Shown: positions 27,835-36,443 of the stretch, piece after piece
Position numbering within the stretch: the stretch's first letter is position 1
Layout of the letters: every line of letters begins with the position of its first letter
Assembly (NCBI GenBank): GCA_041396705.1
Contig: JAWKYB010000005.1
Location: 186,001 to 250,000, forward strand
Direction: 5' to 3'
Length of the DNA: 64,000 nt
From: Alphaproteobacteria bacterium
GTDB lineage: Bacteria; Pseudomonadota; Alphaproteobacteria; CALKHQ01
The notes under the pieces: model-generated
Told to the model about the DNA's origin: nothing
The model's database searches: none
Seen by the model: the letters and a program-made list of their open reading frames with translations, nothing else
Made by a program: the position numbers and the translations under genes

Positions 27835-28419
27835 ATGACAAGTTCGCAACCGGAAGCGCCGACTGCGGGCGCAGCCCCGGGCCATGGCCACTGCACCGGC
27901 CGCATGCCCGAACCCTGGGTGCTGCACGCCACCCACCTGGTGCCGGACGGCGTTGCCGTGGTCGACCTGGCCTGCGGCAGCGGCCGGCATGGCCGCTGGT
28001 TCCTGGCCAACGACCATGCGGTCACGTTCGTCGACCGCGACATCGGCGCGCTGCAGGACCTGGCCGGCCGGCCCGGCGCCAGCGTGCGGCAGGCCGACCT
28101 CGAGTCGCCGGCGTTCGACCCCGCGGTGGTGCTGCCGCCCGGCGGATTCGGCGGCGTGGTGGTGGTCAACTATCTGCACCGGCCGCTGCTGCCGGCCATC
28201 GTCGCGGCAGTCGCGCCCGGCGGCGTGCTGATCTACCAGACCTTCGCCGCCGGCAACGCGCGCCACGGCAAGCCGTCGAACCCCGCTTTCCTGCTGCAGC
28301 CCGGCGAATTGCTGGAGGCCGTGCGCGGCCGGCTGACCGTGCTGCGCTACGAGCACGGCGAGGGCCTGCTCGACCGGCCTGCCGTGGTCCAGCGCATCGT
28401 CGCCAGGCGCGAGGCCTGA
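27835..28419 (+). CDS. SAM-dependent methyltransferase
   Basis: A 194-residue class I methyltransferase. The SAM motif I is VVDLACGSGRHGRWFLAN, followed by the acidic end of beta-2 (VTFVDRDI) and a motif IV-like GGVVVVNYLHRPL. The last residue pattern resembles TehB-like tellurite/thiopurine-type enzymes, but the substrate is unknown. ATG 27835 is preceded by GAAGGGG; an upstream ATG at 27805 lacks such a site. It converges with the nitrilase-like gene. Confidence 0.75.
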   Translation: MTSSQPEAPTAGAAPGHGHCTGRMPEPWVLHATHLVPDGVAVVDLACGSGRHGRWFLANDHAVTFVDRDIGALQDLAGRPGASVRQADLESPAFDPAVVLPPGGFGGVVVVNYLHRPLLPAIVAAVAPGGVLIYQTFAAGNARHGKPSNPAFLLQPGELLEAVRGRLTVLRYEHGEGLLDRPAVVQRIVARREA

Positions 28420-28428
28420 CGCCGGCGC

Positions 28429-29295
28429 CTACTCCGCCGCCCGGTCCGGCCGCGCTTCGACCCACTCGACCGGCTGCGGCGCCGCGAAACCGCGGCCATG
28501 GGCCAGGGCCGGAATCGCCGACCGGGCCTCCTCGACGGCGGCCGGGTCGATCTCTGCCAGCACGATCCCCGGCTCCTCGCCCGCCTCGGCCAGCACCTCG
28601 CCCCAGGGCGACACGATCAGCGAATGGCCATAGGTCTTGCGGCCCGGCACCGGCTCGCCGCACTGGGCGGGCGCGAACATGAAGCAGCCGGTCTCGATCG
28701 CGCGGGCGCGCAGCAGCACGTGCCAGTGCGCCTGCCCGGTCGGCCGGGTGAAGGCGGACGGCGCGGTCAGGAACACCGCGCCGGCCTCGGCCAGCGCGCG
28801 GTACAGCGCCGGGAAGCGCATGTCGTAGCAGATCGTCAGCCCGAACGCGCCGAACGGCGTCGCGGCGGCGACCGCCCGGTCGCCCGGCGCGAAGGTCGCC
28901 GATTCGCGATAGCTCTCGCCGCCGGCCAGCGTCACGTCGAACATGTGGATCTTGTCGTAGCGGGCGGCGACGGCGCCGTCCGGGCCGACCAGGTAGGACC
29001 GGTTGGCGAGCCGGCCGTCCGCCAGCTTGACGTGCAGCGAGCCGATCAGCAGCCAGATGCCGGCCTCGCGCGCCAGCGCGGCCAGCCGGGCCAGCCCCTC
29101 GTGCTCGGCCTCGTCCCGCGCGTTGGCCAGCGTGGCGGCGCGGTTGGCCTGCATCATCGCCACGTTCTCGGGCGTCAGCACCACGTCGGCGCCGCGGTCC
29201 ACCGCCTCGCGCACCATGCGCTCGACCGCCACGAGGTTCGCGGCCATGTCGATGCCCGACGACGTCTGGACCAGCGCGGCGGTGAAGGTCGCCAT
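28429..29295 (-). CDS. Carbon-nitrogen hydrolase (nitrilase superfamily, omega-amidase/Nit-like)
   Basis: A 288-residue enzyme with the full catalytic triad of the superfamily: Glu 43 in LTPENV, Lys 115 in RYDKIHMFDV and Cys 156 in TICYDMRFPALYR. The sequence resembles Nit1/omega-amidases, which hydrolyse deaminated glutathione or 2-oxoglutaramate. Position next to a glutaredoxin gene (5 bases) fits a glutathione-repair role, which is inference. The ATG start at 29295 gives ATFTAALVQTSSG. Confidence 0.88.
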   Translation of the reverse strand: MATFTAALVQTSSGIDMAANLVAVERMVREAVDRGADVVLTPENVAMMQANRAATLANARDEAEHEGLARLAALAREAGIWLLIGSLHVKLADGRLANRSYLVGPDGAVAARYDKIHMFDVTLAGGESYRESATFAPGDRAVAAATPFGAFGLTICYDMRFPALYRALAEAGAVFLTAPSAFTRPTGQAHWHVLLRARAIETGCFMFAPAQCGEPVPGRKTYGHSLIVSPWGEVLAEAGEEPGIVLAEIDPAAVEEARSAIPALAHGRGFAAPQPVEWVEARPDRAAE

Positions 29296-29300
29296 CGGCG

Positions 29301-29558
29301 TCAGGCCGCCAGCAGCGGGTCGAGCTCGCCGCGCCGGTCGAGGTCGTGCAGCTCGTCGCAGCCGCCGACATGGGTGCCGTCGATGAAGATCTGCGGCACC
29401 GTGCGCCGGCCGCCGGCGCGGCTCTGCATCCGGCCGCGCTGCTCGGCGTCGCTGGTCACGTCGTATTCGGTGTAGGTGACGCCCTTCTGGTCCAGCAGCT
29501 TCTTCGCCCGATAGCAGAACGGGCACAGCATGGTGGTGTAGATCTCGACCTTCGCCAA
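29301..29558 (-). CDS. grxC: Glutaredoxin 3
   Basis: An 85-residue dithiol glutaredoxin with active site CPFC (Cys 12 and 15). It also has the glutathione-binding TVPQIFIDG and GGCDELHDLD, full length for GrxC. It reduces disulfides with glutathione. It lies 27 bases after comF and 5 bases before the nitrilase-like gene, likely in one operon, a grouping seen in many alphaproteobacteria. Confidence 0.93.
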   Translation of the reverse strand: MAKVEIYTTMLCPFCYRAKKLLDQKGVTYTEYDVTSDAEQRGRMQSRAGGRRTVPQIFIDGTHVGGCDELHDLDRRGELDPLLAA

Positions 29559-29585
29559 ATCGGCCTCCGTGGTTGGGCGATCCCG

Positions 29586-30386
29586 TCATATGCTCCCGTT
29601 TTCCGCGGAATCCAAGTCCGCGTCCGCCCGCAGGACGCGCGCCACGACCAGCGCGTCGACCGCGCTCGCGCCGGCGCGGGTCAGCGCCAGCGCGCAGGCA
29701 TCCAGGGTGGCGCCGGTGGTCATCACGTCGTCGACCAGCAGCACGCGGGCGCCGGCGAGCCCGGCCGCCCGGGCGGTGGGCACCGCGAAGGCGCCGGCGA
29801 CGTTGCGGCGGCGGTGGGCGGCGGACAGGTGGCCCTGCGACGGCGTCGCGCGGGTGCGCCGCAGCAGGTCCGGCGCGGCCGGCACGCCGGTGCGCCGCGC
29901 CAGCGCCAGCGCCAGCAGCGCGGCCTGGTTGTAGCGCCGGGCGAACAGGCGGCGGCGGTGCAGCGGCACCGGCACGATCAGCCCGGCGCGATCCAGCAGC
30001 GGCGCGCCGGCGCGCGCCAGCCACCCCGCCAGCGCGCCGGCGAGGTCGGTGCGGTCGGCATGCTTCAGCATCAGCACGATGTCACGGGCGAGGCCGCCAT
30101 AGACCACGGCGGCGCGCGCCTGGCCGAAGCGCGGCGGCGCGGCCGCACAGCCGGCGCAAACCAGGGCGCCGGCGGCGTCGGCCGACCATGTCGGCAGCGG
30201 CAGACCGCAGCGATGGCACTGCGGCGGGCCAATGAAGTCCAGCCGCGCGAAGCAGGCGGCGCACAGCACGCCGTCGCTGCCGATCACCGTGCGGCAGCCG
30301 ATGCAGCGATTGGGCAGCACCATGTCGACCACGCGGCCGAGCGCCGCCCGGACCCCGCCCTGCCCGCCGATCGCGCCGTCGCCCAT
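29586..30386 (-). CDS. comF: ComF family protein
   Basis: A 266-residue protein with an N-terminal zinc-binding region (CIGC, CAAC, CHRC, CAGC) and a C-terminal phosphoribosyltransferase fold with the PRPP loop VLLVDDVMTTGATL. Also present is the family's PVPLHRRRLFARRYNQA. ComF takes part in DNA uptake in naturally competent bacteria; in others its role is unclear. The ATG at 30386 is divergent from the methyltransferase at 30471. Confidence 0.9.
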   Translation of the reverse strand: MGDGAIGGQGGVRAALGRVVDMVLPNRCIGCRTVIGSDGVLCAACFARLDFIGPPQCHRCGLPLPTWSADAAGALVCAGCAAAPPRFGQARAAVVYGGLARDIVLMLKHADRTDLAGALAGWLARAGAPLLDRAGLIVPVPLHRRRLFARRYNQAALLALALARRTGVPAAPDLLRRTRATPSQGHLSAAHRRRNVAGAFAVPTARAAGLAGARVLLVDDVMTTGATLDACALALTRAGASAVDALVVARVLRADADLDSAENGSI

Positions 30387-30470
30387 CGCCGCCGCCCTTG
30401 CCGTGCGCCCCGTCCGGACCGATGTTGCACGGATGCGACCGTGCCCGCCGTCCGCGTCCATGCTGCCCGA

Positions 30471-31430
30471 ATGACACCGACGCCGCCAGCGTCGCCGCCG
30501 GACCCGGCGGTGCAGCCTTTCGACCGTCGCCAGCTGCGCCGCCAGCGCGAGCGCGCGGCCGCGGGTTTCGACCGGCACGATTTCCTCGCCGCCGAGGTCG
30601 CCGACCGGTTGCTCGACCGGCTGGCCGACACCGCCCGGCATTTCGCGCTGGCGCTCGATCTCGGCTGCCACACCGGTGTGCTGGCGCGCCGCCTTGCCGC
30701 GCAGCCCGCAGCGGAACGGCGGATCGGCACGCTGCTGCAGTGCGACCTCTCGCCGGGGATGGCGGCACGGGCGGCCCGGTCGGGCGCGCCCGCCTTCGCC
30801 GCCGACGACGAGGCGCTGCCGGTGGCGGCCGGTGCGCTCGACCTCGTCGTCAGCGGGCTCAGCCTGCAGGCGGTCAACGACCTGCCGGGGGCGCTGGTTC
30901 AGCTGCGGCGCGCGCTCAGGCCCGACGGGCTGCTGCTCGCCGCCATGCTGGGCGGGGCAACCCTGGCCGAGCTGCGCGGCTGCCTGATCGCGGCGGAAGC
31001 GGAGCTGTGCGGCGGCGCCGGCCCGCGGGTGGCCCCCTTCGCCGACATCCGCCAGGCCGGCGGTCTGCTGCAGCGGGCCGGCTTCGCCCTGCCGGTGGTC
31101 GACAGCGACACGATTCCGGCGACCTATCCGGATGCGCTGACGCTGATGCGCGACCTGCGCGGCATGGCGTTGGGCAATGCGCTGGCGGCACGCCGCCGCG
31201 GCTTCACGCCGGCGGCGGTGCTGGCGCGCGCCGCCGCGCTCTATGCCGAACGCCACGGCACCGGCGACGGCCGGATCGTCGCCACCTTCGAGGTGGTGTT
31301 CCTGCACGGCTGGGCGCCGTCCGCCGCCCAGCCCCAGCCGCTGCGCCCGGGCAGCGCGCGCACGCGCCTGGCCGACGCCCTGGGCGCGGCGGAACGCAGC
31401 GCCGGCGAGAAGGCGGGGCCGGCCCGCTGA
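30471..31430 (+). CDS. Methyltransferase of the BioC / NDUFAF5-like group
   Basis: A 319-residue class I methyltransferase. It starts with an Arg-rich segment, PFDRRQLRRQRERAAAGF, followed by motif I ALDLGCHTGVLARRL, DEALPVAAGALDLVVSGLSLQ and the broad C-terminal region DALTLMRDLRGMALGNAL. This pattern matches the alphaproteobacterial proteins related to mitochondrial NDUFAF5 and to BioC. In motif I a His replaces the more usual Gly (GCHTG). Substrate unknown. Confidence 0.78.
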   Translation: MTPTPPASPPDPAVQPFDRRQLRRQRERAAAGFDRHDFLAAEVADRLLDRLADTARHFALALDLGCHTGVLARRLAAQPAAERRIGTLLQCDLSPGMAARAARSGAPAFAADDEALPVAAGALDLVVSGLSLQAVNDLPGALVQLRRALRPDGLLLAAMLGGATLAELRGCLIAAEAELCGGAGPRVAPFADIRQAGGLLQRAGFALPVVDSDTIPATYPDALTLMRDLRGMALGNALAARRRGFTPAAVLARAAALYAERHGTGDGRIVATFEVVFLHGWAPSAAQPQPLRPGSARTRLADALGAAERSAGEKAGPAR

Positions 31431-31810
31431 CCGGCGCCCGGCAGGCCGCCGGCCGGCCCGCTCACGCAGCGTTGATCGGTTTCGGCCATTCGTTAACGGA
31501 TTGTCACCATCGGCTGTGACCGGGGGCACAGTCGCGACCGCGGCGGCGCTGATACCTGATTGCGTATTGGCGCGAGGCACCGGCTGGCGATCAGCGATGA
31601 GCGCCGCAGCGGCCGCGGGGGGCGGTCGCGGTGCCCGCCAATGCCTGACACGGCACCGGCCATCGTCCCCTGCCTCCGCATCGCCGACCCGGACCAGCAG
31701 GGGACGAGGGCCGCCGTGGCGCGGCAGGCAAAAAAAGGGCCCGCAGGGTTGGTCCCGCGGGCCCAGGTGTTCACACAGTCAGGTGTGAATTCATCGACAA
31801 ACCAATCCGT
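31431..31810. other. Convergent intergenic region
   Basis: These 380 bases separate the methyltransferase (plus) and the Flp pilin (minus) and contain no credible gene. The only clear element is the pilin terminator at 31730-31764. A short inverted repeat TTCACAC / GTGTGAA (31770-31789) lies between the pilin stop and its terminator. Confidence 0.6.
31730..31764 (-). terminator. Rho-independent terminator of the Flp pilin gene
   Basis: Read on the minus strand, an 8-bp G+C stem GGGCCCGC / GCGGGCCC, extended by GGG/CCC with one bulge, is followed at once by seven T residues. It is 47 bases past the pilin stop. It is the clearest intrinsic terminator in the window. Confidence 0.9.
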
Positions 31811-32011
31811 TCAGTGCTCCGCCACCACCGTGTCGATCGCCTTGGCATCGAGGGCGTAGACATCGCCCACGGCCTCGCTGTAGGCCCACAGCGCCGCGAT
31901 CAGCGCGACCGAGACCAGCATCGCGATCAGGCCGTATTCGATCGCAGTGGCGCCGGATTCGCTGCGCAGGAACCGCGCTGGTCCGAATGAGCTGTGTTGA
32001 AAATTCCGCAT
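31811..32011 (-). CDS. Flp/Fap type IVb pilin subunit
   Basis: A 66-residue prepilin. After a basic leader comes the type IVb processing site G-ATAIEYGLIAML (cleavage after Gly 20; Glu at +5 and Tyr at +6 of the mature protein), then a hydrophobic helix to about residue 42 and a short tail. Flp pilins are assembled by Tad machinery for surface attachment. No tad/cpa genes are in this window, so the gene stands alone. The ATG at 32011 is preferred to one 17 codons upstream because it gives a normal leader. Confidence 0.92.
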   Translation of the reverse strand: MRNFQHSSFGPARFLRSESGATAIEYGLIAMLVSVALIAALWAYSEAVGDVYALDAKAIDTVVAEH

Positions 32012-32264
32012 GGCCGCCCCCGTTCGCTGTGTTCTTGTCAACGAACTATTAAGCTTACCCAAATCTTGCGCAAGTCCTTTGATCTAGTCTCGAGTTTGTT
32101 TCGTTTGTATTTTGAGAGACCTTTTAGGCATTTTGCCGGCGAATTCGTAACAAATGCTGAAAGCTCGGGCGAAGCGTCGCCGCGGGCGCAACGGCGCCGC
32201 AGCCCTCTCTCGCAGCCCGCCGCCCCGTCGCCGCTCGGCGGTTGCCGCCGCGAGACGACCGGAG
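32012..32264 (-). promoter_or_regulatory. AT-rich upstream region of the Flp pilin gene
   Basis: The first 150 bases upstream of the pilin are far richer in A+T than anything around them (for example TTTGTTTCGTTTGTATTTTG on the plus strand near 32094-32114). This suggests a promoter or a binding region for a nucleoid protein. No gene is present. Precise -35/-10 boxes cannot be fixed with confidence. Confidence 0.5.
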
Positions 32265-32522
32265 CTAGTCGGGCAGCCGCCGCCGTGCCGGATCGGGATC
32301 GCTGGTCACCAGCAGGACGAGCCAGCCCAGGCCCGTCGCCAGCATGAACACCATCAGGGCCGGCACGACGATGCCGACGGCGGCGAGGCCCTCGCCGAAA
32401 TACGCGGCCAGCGGCGCGGCGAATGCGACATAGGCGGCGATGGCGGCGCTGGCCGCCACCCAGGCGACGAACAGGCGCCGCCGCCACTTGCCGCGCAGGG
32501 TCCGGTTCGATGGGGTCGTCAT
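32265..32522 (-). CDS. Small two-helix membrane protein
   Basis: An 85-residue protein with a basic start (RGKWRRR) and two membrane helices, about 18-38 and 46-69, ending with a short polar tail. The ATG at 32522 is preferred over an upstream start that would add a basic extension. It lies 136 bases downstream of the anti-sigma gene on the same strand and may be part of, or a target of, that regulatory unit. No family recognised. Confidence 0.6.
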   Translation of the reverse strand: MTTPSNRTLRGKWRRRLFVAWVAASAAIAAYVAFAAPLAAYFGEGLAAVGIVVPALMVFMLATGLGWLVLLVTSDPDPARRRLPD

Positions 32523-32658
32523 GGCGTCGAGGCCTCCGTTGCGGTTGCGGGAGGCGAGCCGCCGCCGAACGCCGCAATCGGGGCGCACGCGACGGCGCGC
32601 CTCCGTACAACGTCAGACCGGTCGCATTGTTCCGATCGGCCGCGCGGCCGCTCCGCGC

Positions 32659-33435
32659 TCAGGACGGGCCGCGCGGCTCCAGCGCCTCGTAGGCGGCATG
32701 GGCGATCGCGATCAGCCGCTCGCGCGGCAGATCGCCGACCATGGCGAAGCCGAAGTCGCCGTCGGTCCAGTAGAGCGCGCTGGAATCGTCGAAGGCGCGC
32801 ACCTGCACCTCGGTCGCCTGCGAATCGGCGAAGGCGGCGACATAGAGGGTCAGCCGGTGGCCCTCGTCGTCCTGGTACATGAACTGGGCCGCGACCCGGT
32901 CGTCCTGCGGCAGCAGCCGGCCGCCCAGCAGCGAGAAGCCGAACTGGGCCAGCGGCGGCGCGACGATGTCGCCGCCCAGCCGGTTCGACAGCCAGCGGAA
33001 CAGGTGGTCCTCGCTCGCCGCCACCTCGACCGGGTGGCGCTGTTCGGCGACGTAGATCACGTGGGCGCGGTGCGCATCGGCGGTGAAGCGCGCGGTCGGG
33101 TCGGCCGGGTCGCTGCCGGCGCTGCCGCGCAGCAGCCAGCCGCCGCCCAGCCCGACCGCCAGCAGCACGATGCCGGCGGCCACGCGCTGCGGCCACGTCG
33201 ATGGCCGGCGCACCGCCAGGCCGACCAGGGCCGGCGGCACCGGCGCATCGGCCACCGGTCCGAACGCCGCCTGCAGGCTGGCGTTCAGCCGCCGGCCGAA
33301 GGCGATTTCGTCGGCGGCGGCGTCGCCGGCCGGCGGCGCGGCCGCGGGGTCGGCGATCGCGGCCTCGATCGCGCGGGCGCGTGCCAGCTCGGCCTCGCCC
33401 ATCGCCTCGGCTCCGTCCAGCGGTCGCGGGCTCAT
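32659..33435 (-). CDS. Membrane-bound anti-sigma factor
   Basis: A 258-residue bitopic protein: cytoplasmic N-terminal part (1-82), a single helix at about 84-102 (VAAGIVLLAVGLGGGWLLRG) and a periplasmic domain of about 150 residues. Short zinc-type anti-sigma motifs (HxxxCxxC) are absent. The periplasmic part resembles the FecR/RskA-like sensor tails, with DDRVAAQFMYQDDEG. The identification rests mainly on the 4-base overlap with the ECF sigma gene upstream. It would hold the sigma factor inactive until an envelope signal arrives. Confidence 0.78.
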   Translation of the reverse strand: MSPRPLDGAEAMGEAELARARAIEAAIADPAAAPPAGDAAADEIAFGRRLNASLQAAFGPVADAPVPPALVGLAVRRPSTWPQRVAAGIVLLAVGLGGGWLLRGSAGSDPADPTARFTADAHRAHVIYVAEQRHPVEVAASEDHLFRWLSNRLGGDIVAPPLAQFGFSLLGGRLLPQDDRVAAQFMYQDDEGHRLTLYVAAFADSQATEVQVRAFDDSSALYWTDGDFGFAMVGDLPRERLIAIAHAAYEALEPRGPS

Positions 33436-33932
33436 CGCGCCACCCCGCCGGCCCGGCGCGGCACCGCTTCCAGCCTGTCGCGCAGCGCCGCGCGCCCGCG
33501 CGACAGGCGCGACACCACGGTGCCCTCGGGGACGCCCAGGATCGCGGCCGCCTCGCCGCAGGTGAAGCCCTCCAGCCCGACCAGCAGCACCGCGCTGCGC
33601 TGCTCGACCGGCAGGCCCGCCAGCGCCGTGCGCAGCTCCGGCGCGCTGAACGGCGGCGGCTCGGCGCCGTCGGCGCGGGTCTGCTCCACCACAGCAAGGG
33701 CGGCCAGCGACGCCGAGCGGCGCGCCCCGGCCCGCCGGTCGTTGGCGTGCACGTTATGCATGATCGTGAACAGCCAGGCCCGCAGGCTTCCCCGCCGGAA
33801 CAGCGTGCGCTTGCGCAGCGCCCGCTCCAGGCAGGCCTGGACCAAGTCGTCGGCATCGGCCGCGTCGCCGGTCAGCGCGCGCGCATAGCGGCGCAGGCTG
33901 GGAATGTGCTCGAGCAGGCTCGCGTCGCGCAT
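33432..33932 (-). CDS. ECF-type RNA polymerase sigma factor
   Basis: A 166-residue group IV sigma factor. Region 2 covers about residues 8-75 (LRRYARALTGDAADADDLVQ, then RAWLFTIMHNVHAN). Region 4 covers about 105-155, with ALAGLPVEQRSAVLLVGLEG, GEAAAILGVPEGTVVSRLSR as its helix-turn-helix. The gene overlaps its anti-sigma factor by 4 bases, ensuring balanced synthesis. It is 62 bases after the secreted histidine-rich protein gene. No extra C-terminal domain. Confidence 0.93.
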   Translation of the reverse strand: MRDASLLEHIPSLRRYARALTGDAADADDLVQACLERALRKRTLFRRGSLRAWLFTIMHNVHANDRRAGARRSASLAALAVVEQTRADGAEPPPFSAPELRTALAGLPVEQRSAVLLVGLEGFTCGEAAAILGVPEGTVVSRLSRGRAALRDRLEAVPRRAGGVAR

Positions 33933-33994
33933 CGCGCTCCGAAGGCCCGCGCCTGCACCGGGCAGGCGCGGGGTCTGGTGGCATGGTCCTCAGT

Positions 33995-34642
33995 TCAGCG
34001 TAGTCCTTCCGCTTCCATCATGAAACCCATATGCGCCTCGGCCTGGGCCAGGCCGCCCTCGCCCTGCTCCCAGCCGACGGTGCCGTCGCCGTTGGCGTCG
34101 GTCCCGTTTACCATCGCGTCGACCATGGCGCGGACCTGGATCGCGGCTGCGACCACCTGGCCGGCGGAATCGCTGCCGCGCGCGGCCTGCGCCATCGCCG
34201 CCGCCGCCTCGGCCCAGCCGACCACGTTGGCCGTGCTGGTCTGCACATGCACGGCGTGGGTCTGCACGGCATCGGAGGCACCCTCGACCTCGGCGGCGAA
34301 GCCGGCGTGCTTGCCGGCACCCGACGCCGCGGCGACGACGCCGTAGCCGCGGCCGGGGCCGTTGGCCTCCATCGACGGGTCGAGCGCGTTGACCACATGG
34401 CCGAGGTGCAGGCGCACCGCGTCCAGGTCGGTCGGATCCTCTAGCGCCAGGTCGGCGTGCTGCAGGGCGATCGCCGCCTCGGCCTGGGCCGCCGGCAGCA
34501 GCCCCATGCCGTCGGGTGTGTCGTTCCAGGCGGTCATCACGTGGCCGATATGGGCATGGACCATGTTCTGGTCCTGCGCCAGGGCGGTGCCCATGGAAAG
34601 TGCCAGGGCCGCCGCGGCGGTAGCCAGCATTGCATTGCGCAT
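33995..34642 (-). CDS. Exported histidine-rich protein with an EF-hand-like loop
   Basis: A 215-residue protein with a signal peptide (cleavage about 22/23, ALAQ-D). The mature part is predicted mostly helical with ten histidines, including two copies of an HxGHV motif (HIGHV at 31-35, HLGHV at 79-83) and others at 62, 112, 129, 132 and 204. Near the C-terminus TDANGDGTVGWEQGEG has the DxNxDGxV spacing of an EF-hand/calcium loop. Metal binding in the periplasm is inferred. It is the first gene of the sigma / anti-sigma unit and could be its signal sensor or output. I do not recognise a named family. Confidence 0.75.
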   Translation of the reverse strand: MRNAMLATAAAALALSMGTALAQDQNMVHAHIGHVMTAWNDTPDGMGLLPAAQAEAAIALQHADLALEDPTDLDAVRLHLGHVVNALDPSMEANGPGRGYGVVAAASGAGKHAGFAAEVEGASDAVQTHAVHVQTSTANVVGWAEAAAAMAQAARGSDSAGQVVAAAIQVRAMVDAMVNGTDANGDGTVGWEQGEGGLAQAEAHMGFMMEAEGLR

Positions 34643-34771
34643 CGGTTCGTTCCTCTCCGGTATTCTGGTTGCCGGTCGGCCGCGCGGCGCACCGCATGGC
34701 CTTCCGTTGACGCGAACACCGGCAGACCGCCATACCATCCAACCCCACCCGCAGCCGCCCGTGTGCCGCCG

Positions 34772-35575
34772 ATGCCTGCAACCGACAGTGCCGCCACCAG
34801 CCCCGCCACCACGGACGATCGCCTGCTCGGCGGACGCGTCAGCCTGCGTCAGCCCCGGCGGGGCTATCGCGCGGCGATCGACCCGGTGCTGCTGGCCGCG
34901 GCGGTCGACGCCCGGCGCGGCGCCACCCTGCTCGACGCCGGCCTGGGCACCGGCGCAGCCGCGCTGTGCCTGCTCGCCCGCCGGCCCGACCTGCGGGTGA
35001 TCGGCATCGAGGCCGACCCGGCGGCGTGTGCGCTGGCCGAGGACAATGCGCGCGCCAACGGCGTCGCCGACCGGCTGCAGGTGCGCTGCGCCGAGCTCGA
35101 CGCCGCCACCCGCGCGATGGCGGCGGCCGGCGAAGCGGTCGCGGGCGTGCTGACCAACCCGCCCTATCTGCCCGCCGGCTGGGCCGACCCGCCCGCGGTC
35201 GCCGGCCGCCGCGCCGCCCATGTCGAGGGCCTCGACCTCGCCGCATGGACCGCGGCCTGCGCCCGCACCCTGCGCCGCCGCGGCGCGCTGACCTTGATCC
35301 ACCGCGCCGACCGGCTGGACGACGCCGTCGCCGCCCTGGCCGGCGCCGGTTTCGGCGAGATCGCCGTGCTGCCGCTGTGGCCGAAGCCCGGCGCGGACGC
35401 GGGCCGCGTCATCCTGCGCGCACGCCATGGCATCCGCGCCGGTGCCCGCCTGCTGTCCGGCCTGGTGCTGCACCGACCCGACGGCACCTACACCGACGAA
35501 GCCCAGGCGATCCTGCGCGATGCCGCCGCGATCGTATGGAAGGGCTCGACATCGCCGGCCGAGGCCCCATCCTAG
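34772..35575 (+). CDS. N6-adenine methyltransferase, TrmN6-like
   Basis: A 267-residue SAM-dependent methyltransferase. The N-terminal LLGGRVSLRQPRRGYRAAID is characteristic of the family related to TrmN6, which methylates A37 of tRNA1(Val). Motif I is LLDAGLGTGAAALCLLAR, followed by GIEADPAACALAEDNARANG, and the base-flipping motif NPPY is in VLTNPPYLPAGW. The N6-adenine target follows from NPPY; tRNA as substrate is by family. Divergent from the histidine-rich secreted protein. Confidence 0.85.
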   Translation: MPATDSAATSPATTDDRLLGGRVSLRQPRRGYRAAIDPVLLAAAVDARRGATLLDAGLGTGAAALCLLARRPDLRVIGIEADPAACALAEDNARANGVADRLQVRCAELDAATRAMAAAGEAVAGVLTNPPYLPAGWADPPAVAGRRAAHVEGLDLAAWTAACARTLRRRGALTLIHRADRLDDAVAALAGAGFGEIAVLPLWPKPGADAGRVILRARHGIRAGARLLSGLVLHRPDGTYTDEAQAILRDAAAIVWKGSTSPAEAPS

Positions 35576-35635
35576 GCAGCACGCCGGGCCGCCGCGCCCG
35601 CACCGCCCGTTCGAGGATAAGCCGGCCGCCCCGCC

Positions 35636-36400
35636 ATGTGGAACGACGTCGTCGATCTCGCCGCCTTCTACGCCAGCCCGCCGGGCCAGGTGGCGCGGCG
35701 CATGATCCGACGCCGGGTCCGCGCGATGTGGCCCGACGTCGGCAGCCAGCGCGTGCTCGGGCTCGGCTACGCCACCCCGCTGCTGCGCCCGTTCCTCGAC
35801 GAGGCCGAACGGGTGCTGGCGGTGATGCCGGCGCGCCAGGGCATGCATCCCTGGCCGCGCGGCGAGCCCAACCGGGTGACGCTGGCCGACGAGGCCCAGC
35901 TGCCACTGCCCGACCGCAGCGTCGACCGGCTGCTGCTGGTCCACGCCCTGGAGTGCACCGAGCAGCTGCGGCCGATGATGCGCGAGCTGTGGCGCGTGCT
36001 CGACGACGCCGGCCGGCTGCTGATCGTCACGCCGAACCGGCGTGGCATCTGGGCGCGGCTGGAGCGCACGCCGTTCGGCCATGGCCGGCCCTATACCGTC
36101 GGCCAGCTCAACCGCGTGCTGGCCGAGACCCTGTTCAGCCCGACCCGCACGGAACGCGCGCTGTTCCTGCCGCCGACCCGCTCGCGCATGCTGCTGCGTG
36201 CCGCGCCGGCGTGGGAGAAGGTCGGCCTGCGCTGGTTCCCGCAGTTCTGCGGCGTGCTGCTGATGGAGGCGCGCAAGGACGCCTATGCGCCGACCGTCGC
36301 CGGCGAGAAGGCGCGCGCGCGCAGCTTCGCCCTGTCGCCGCAGGCCATGGCCATGCCGATGCGACGCGGGTCTTGCCTGCGCCGCAACGACGTGGAATGA
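35636..36400 (+). CDS. Class I SAM-dependent methyltransferase
   Basis: A 254-residue protein. The SAM motif is degenerate (RVLGLGYATPLLRPFLD), followed by methyltransferase type 11 features: ADEAQLPLPDRSVDRLLLVH and MMRELWRVLDDAGRLLIVTP. C-terminal conserved pieces FGHGRPYTVGQLNRVL and WFPQFCGVLLMEARK mark a group widespread in alphaproteobacteria with unknown substrate. It follows TrmN6-like by 60 bases on the same strand. Confidence 0.8.
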   Translation: MWNDVVDLAAFYASPPGQVARRMIRRRVRAMWPDVGSQRVLGLGYATPLLRPFLDEAERVLAVMPARQGMHPWPRGEPNRVTLADEAQLPLPDRSVDRLLLVHALECTEQLRPMMRELWRVLDDAGRLLIVTPNRRGIWARLERTPFGHGRPYTVGQLNRVLAETLFSPTRTERALFLPPTRSRMLLRAAPAWEKVGLRWFPQFCGVLLMEARKDAYAPTVAGEKARARSFALSPQAMAMPMRRGSCLRRNDVE

Positions 36401-36443
36401 GGCCCTGGCGAATGGCGCACCGACACGACAAGGGGACCAGCCG

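Noticed and set aside
30471..30471. Longer start for the NDUFAF5-like methyltransferase reaching back to 29346
   Set aside because: The extension is antisense to comF and grxC; ATG 30471 gives the family-typical N-terminus.
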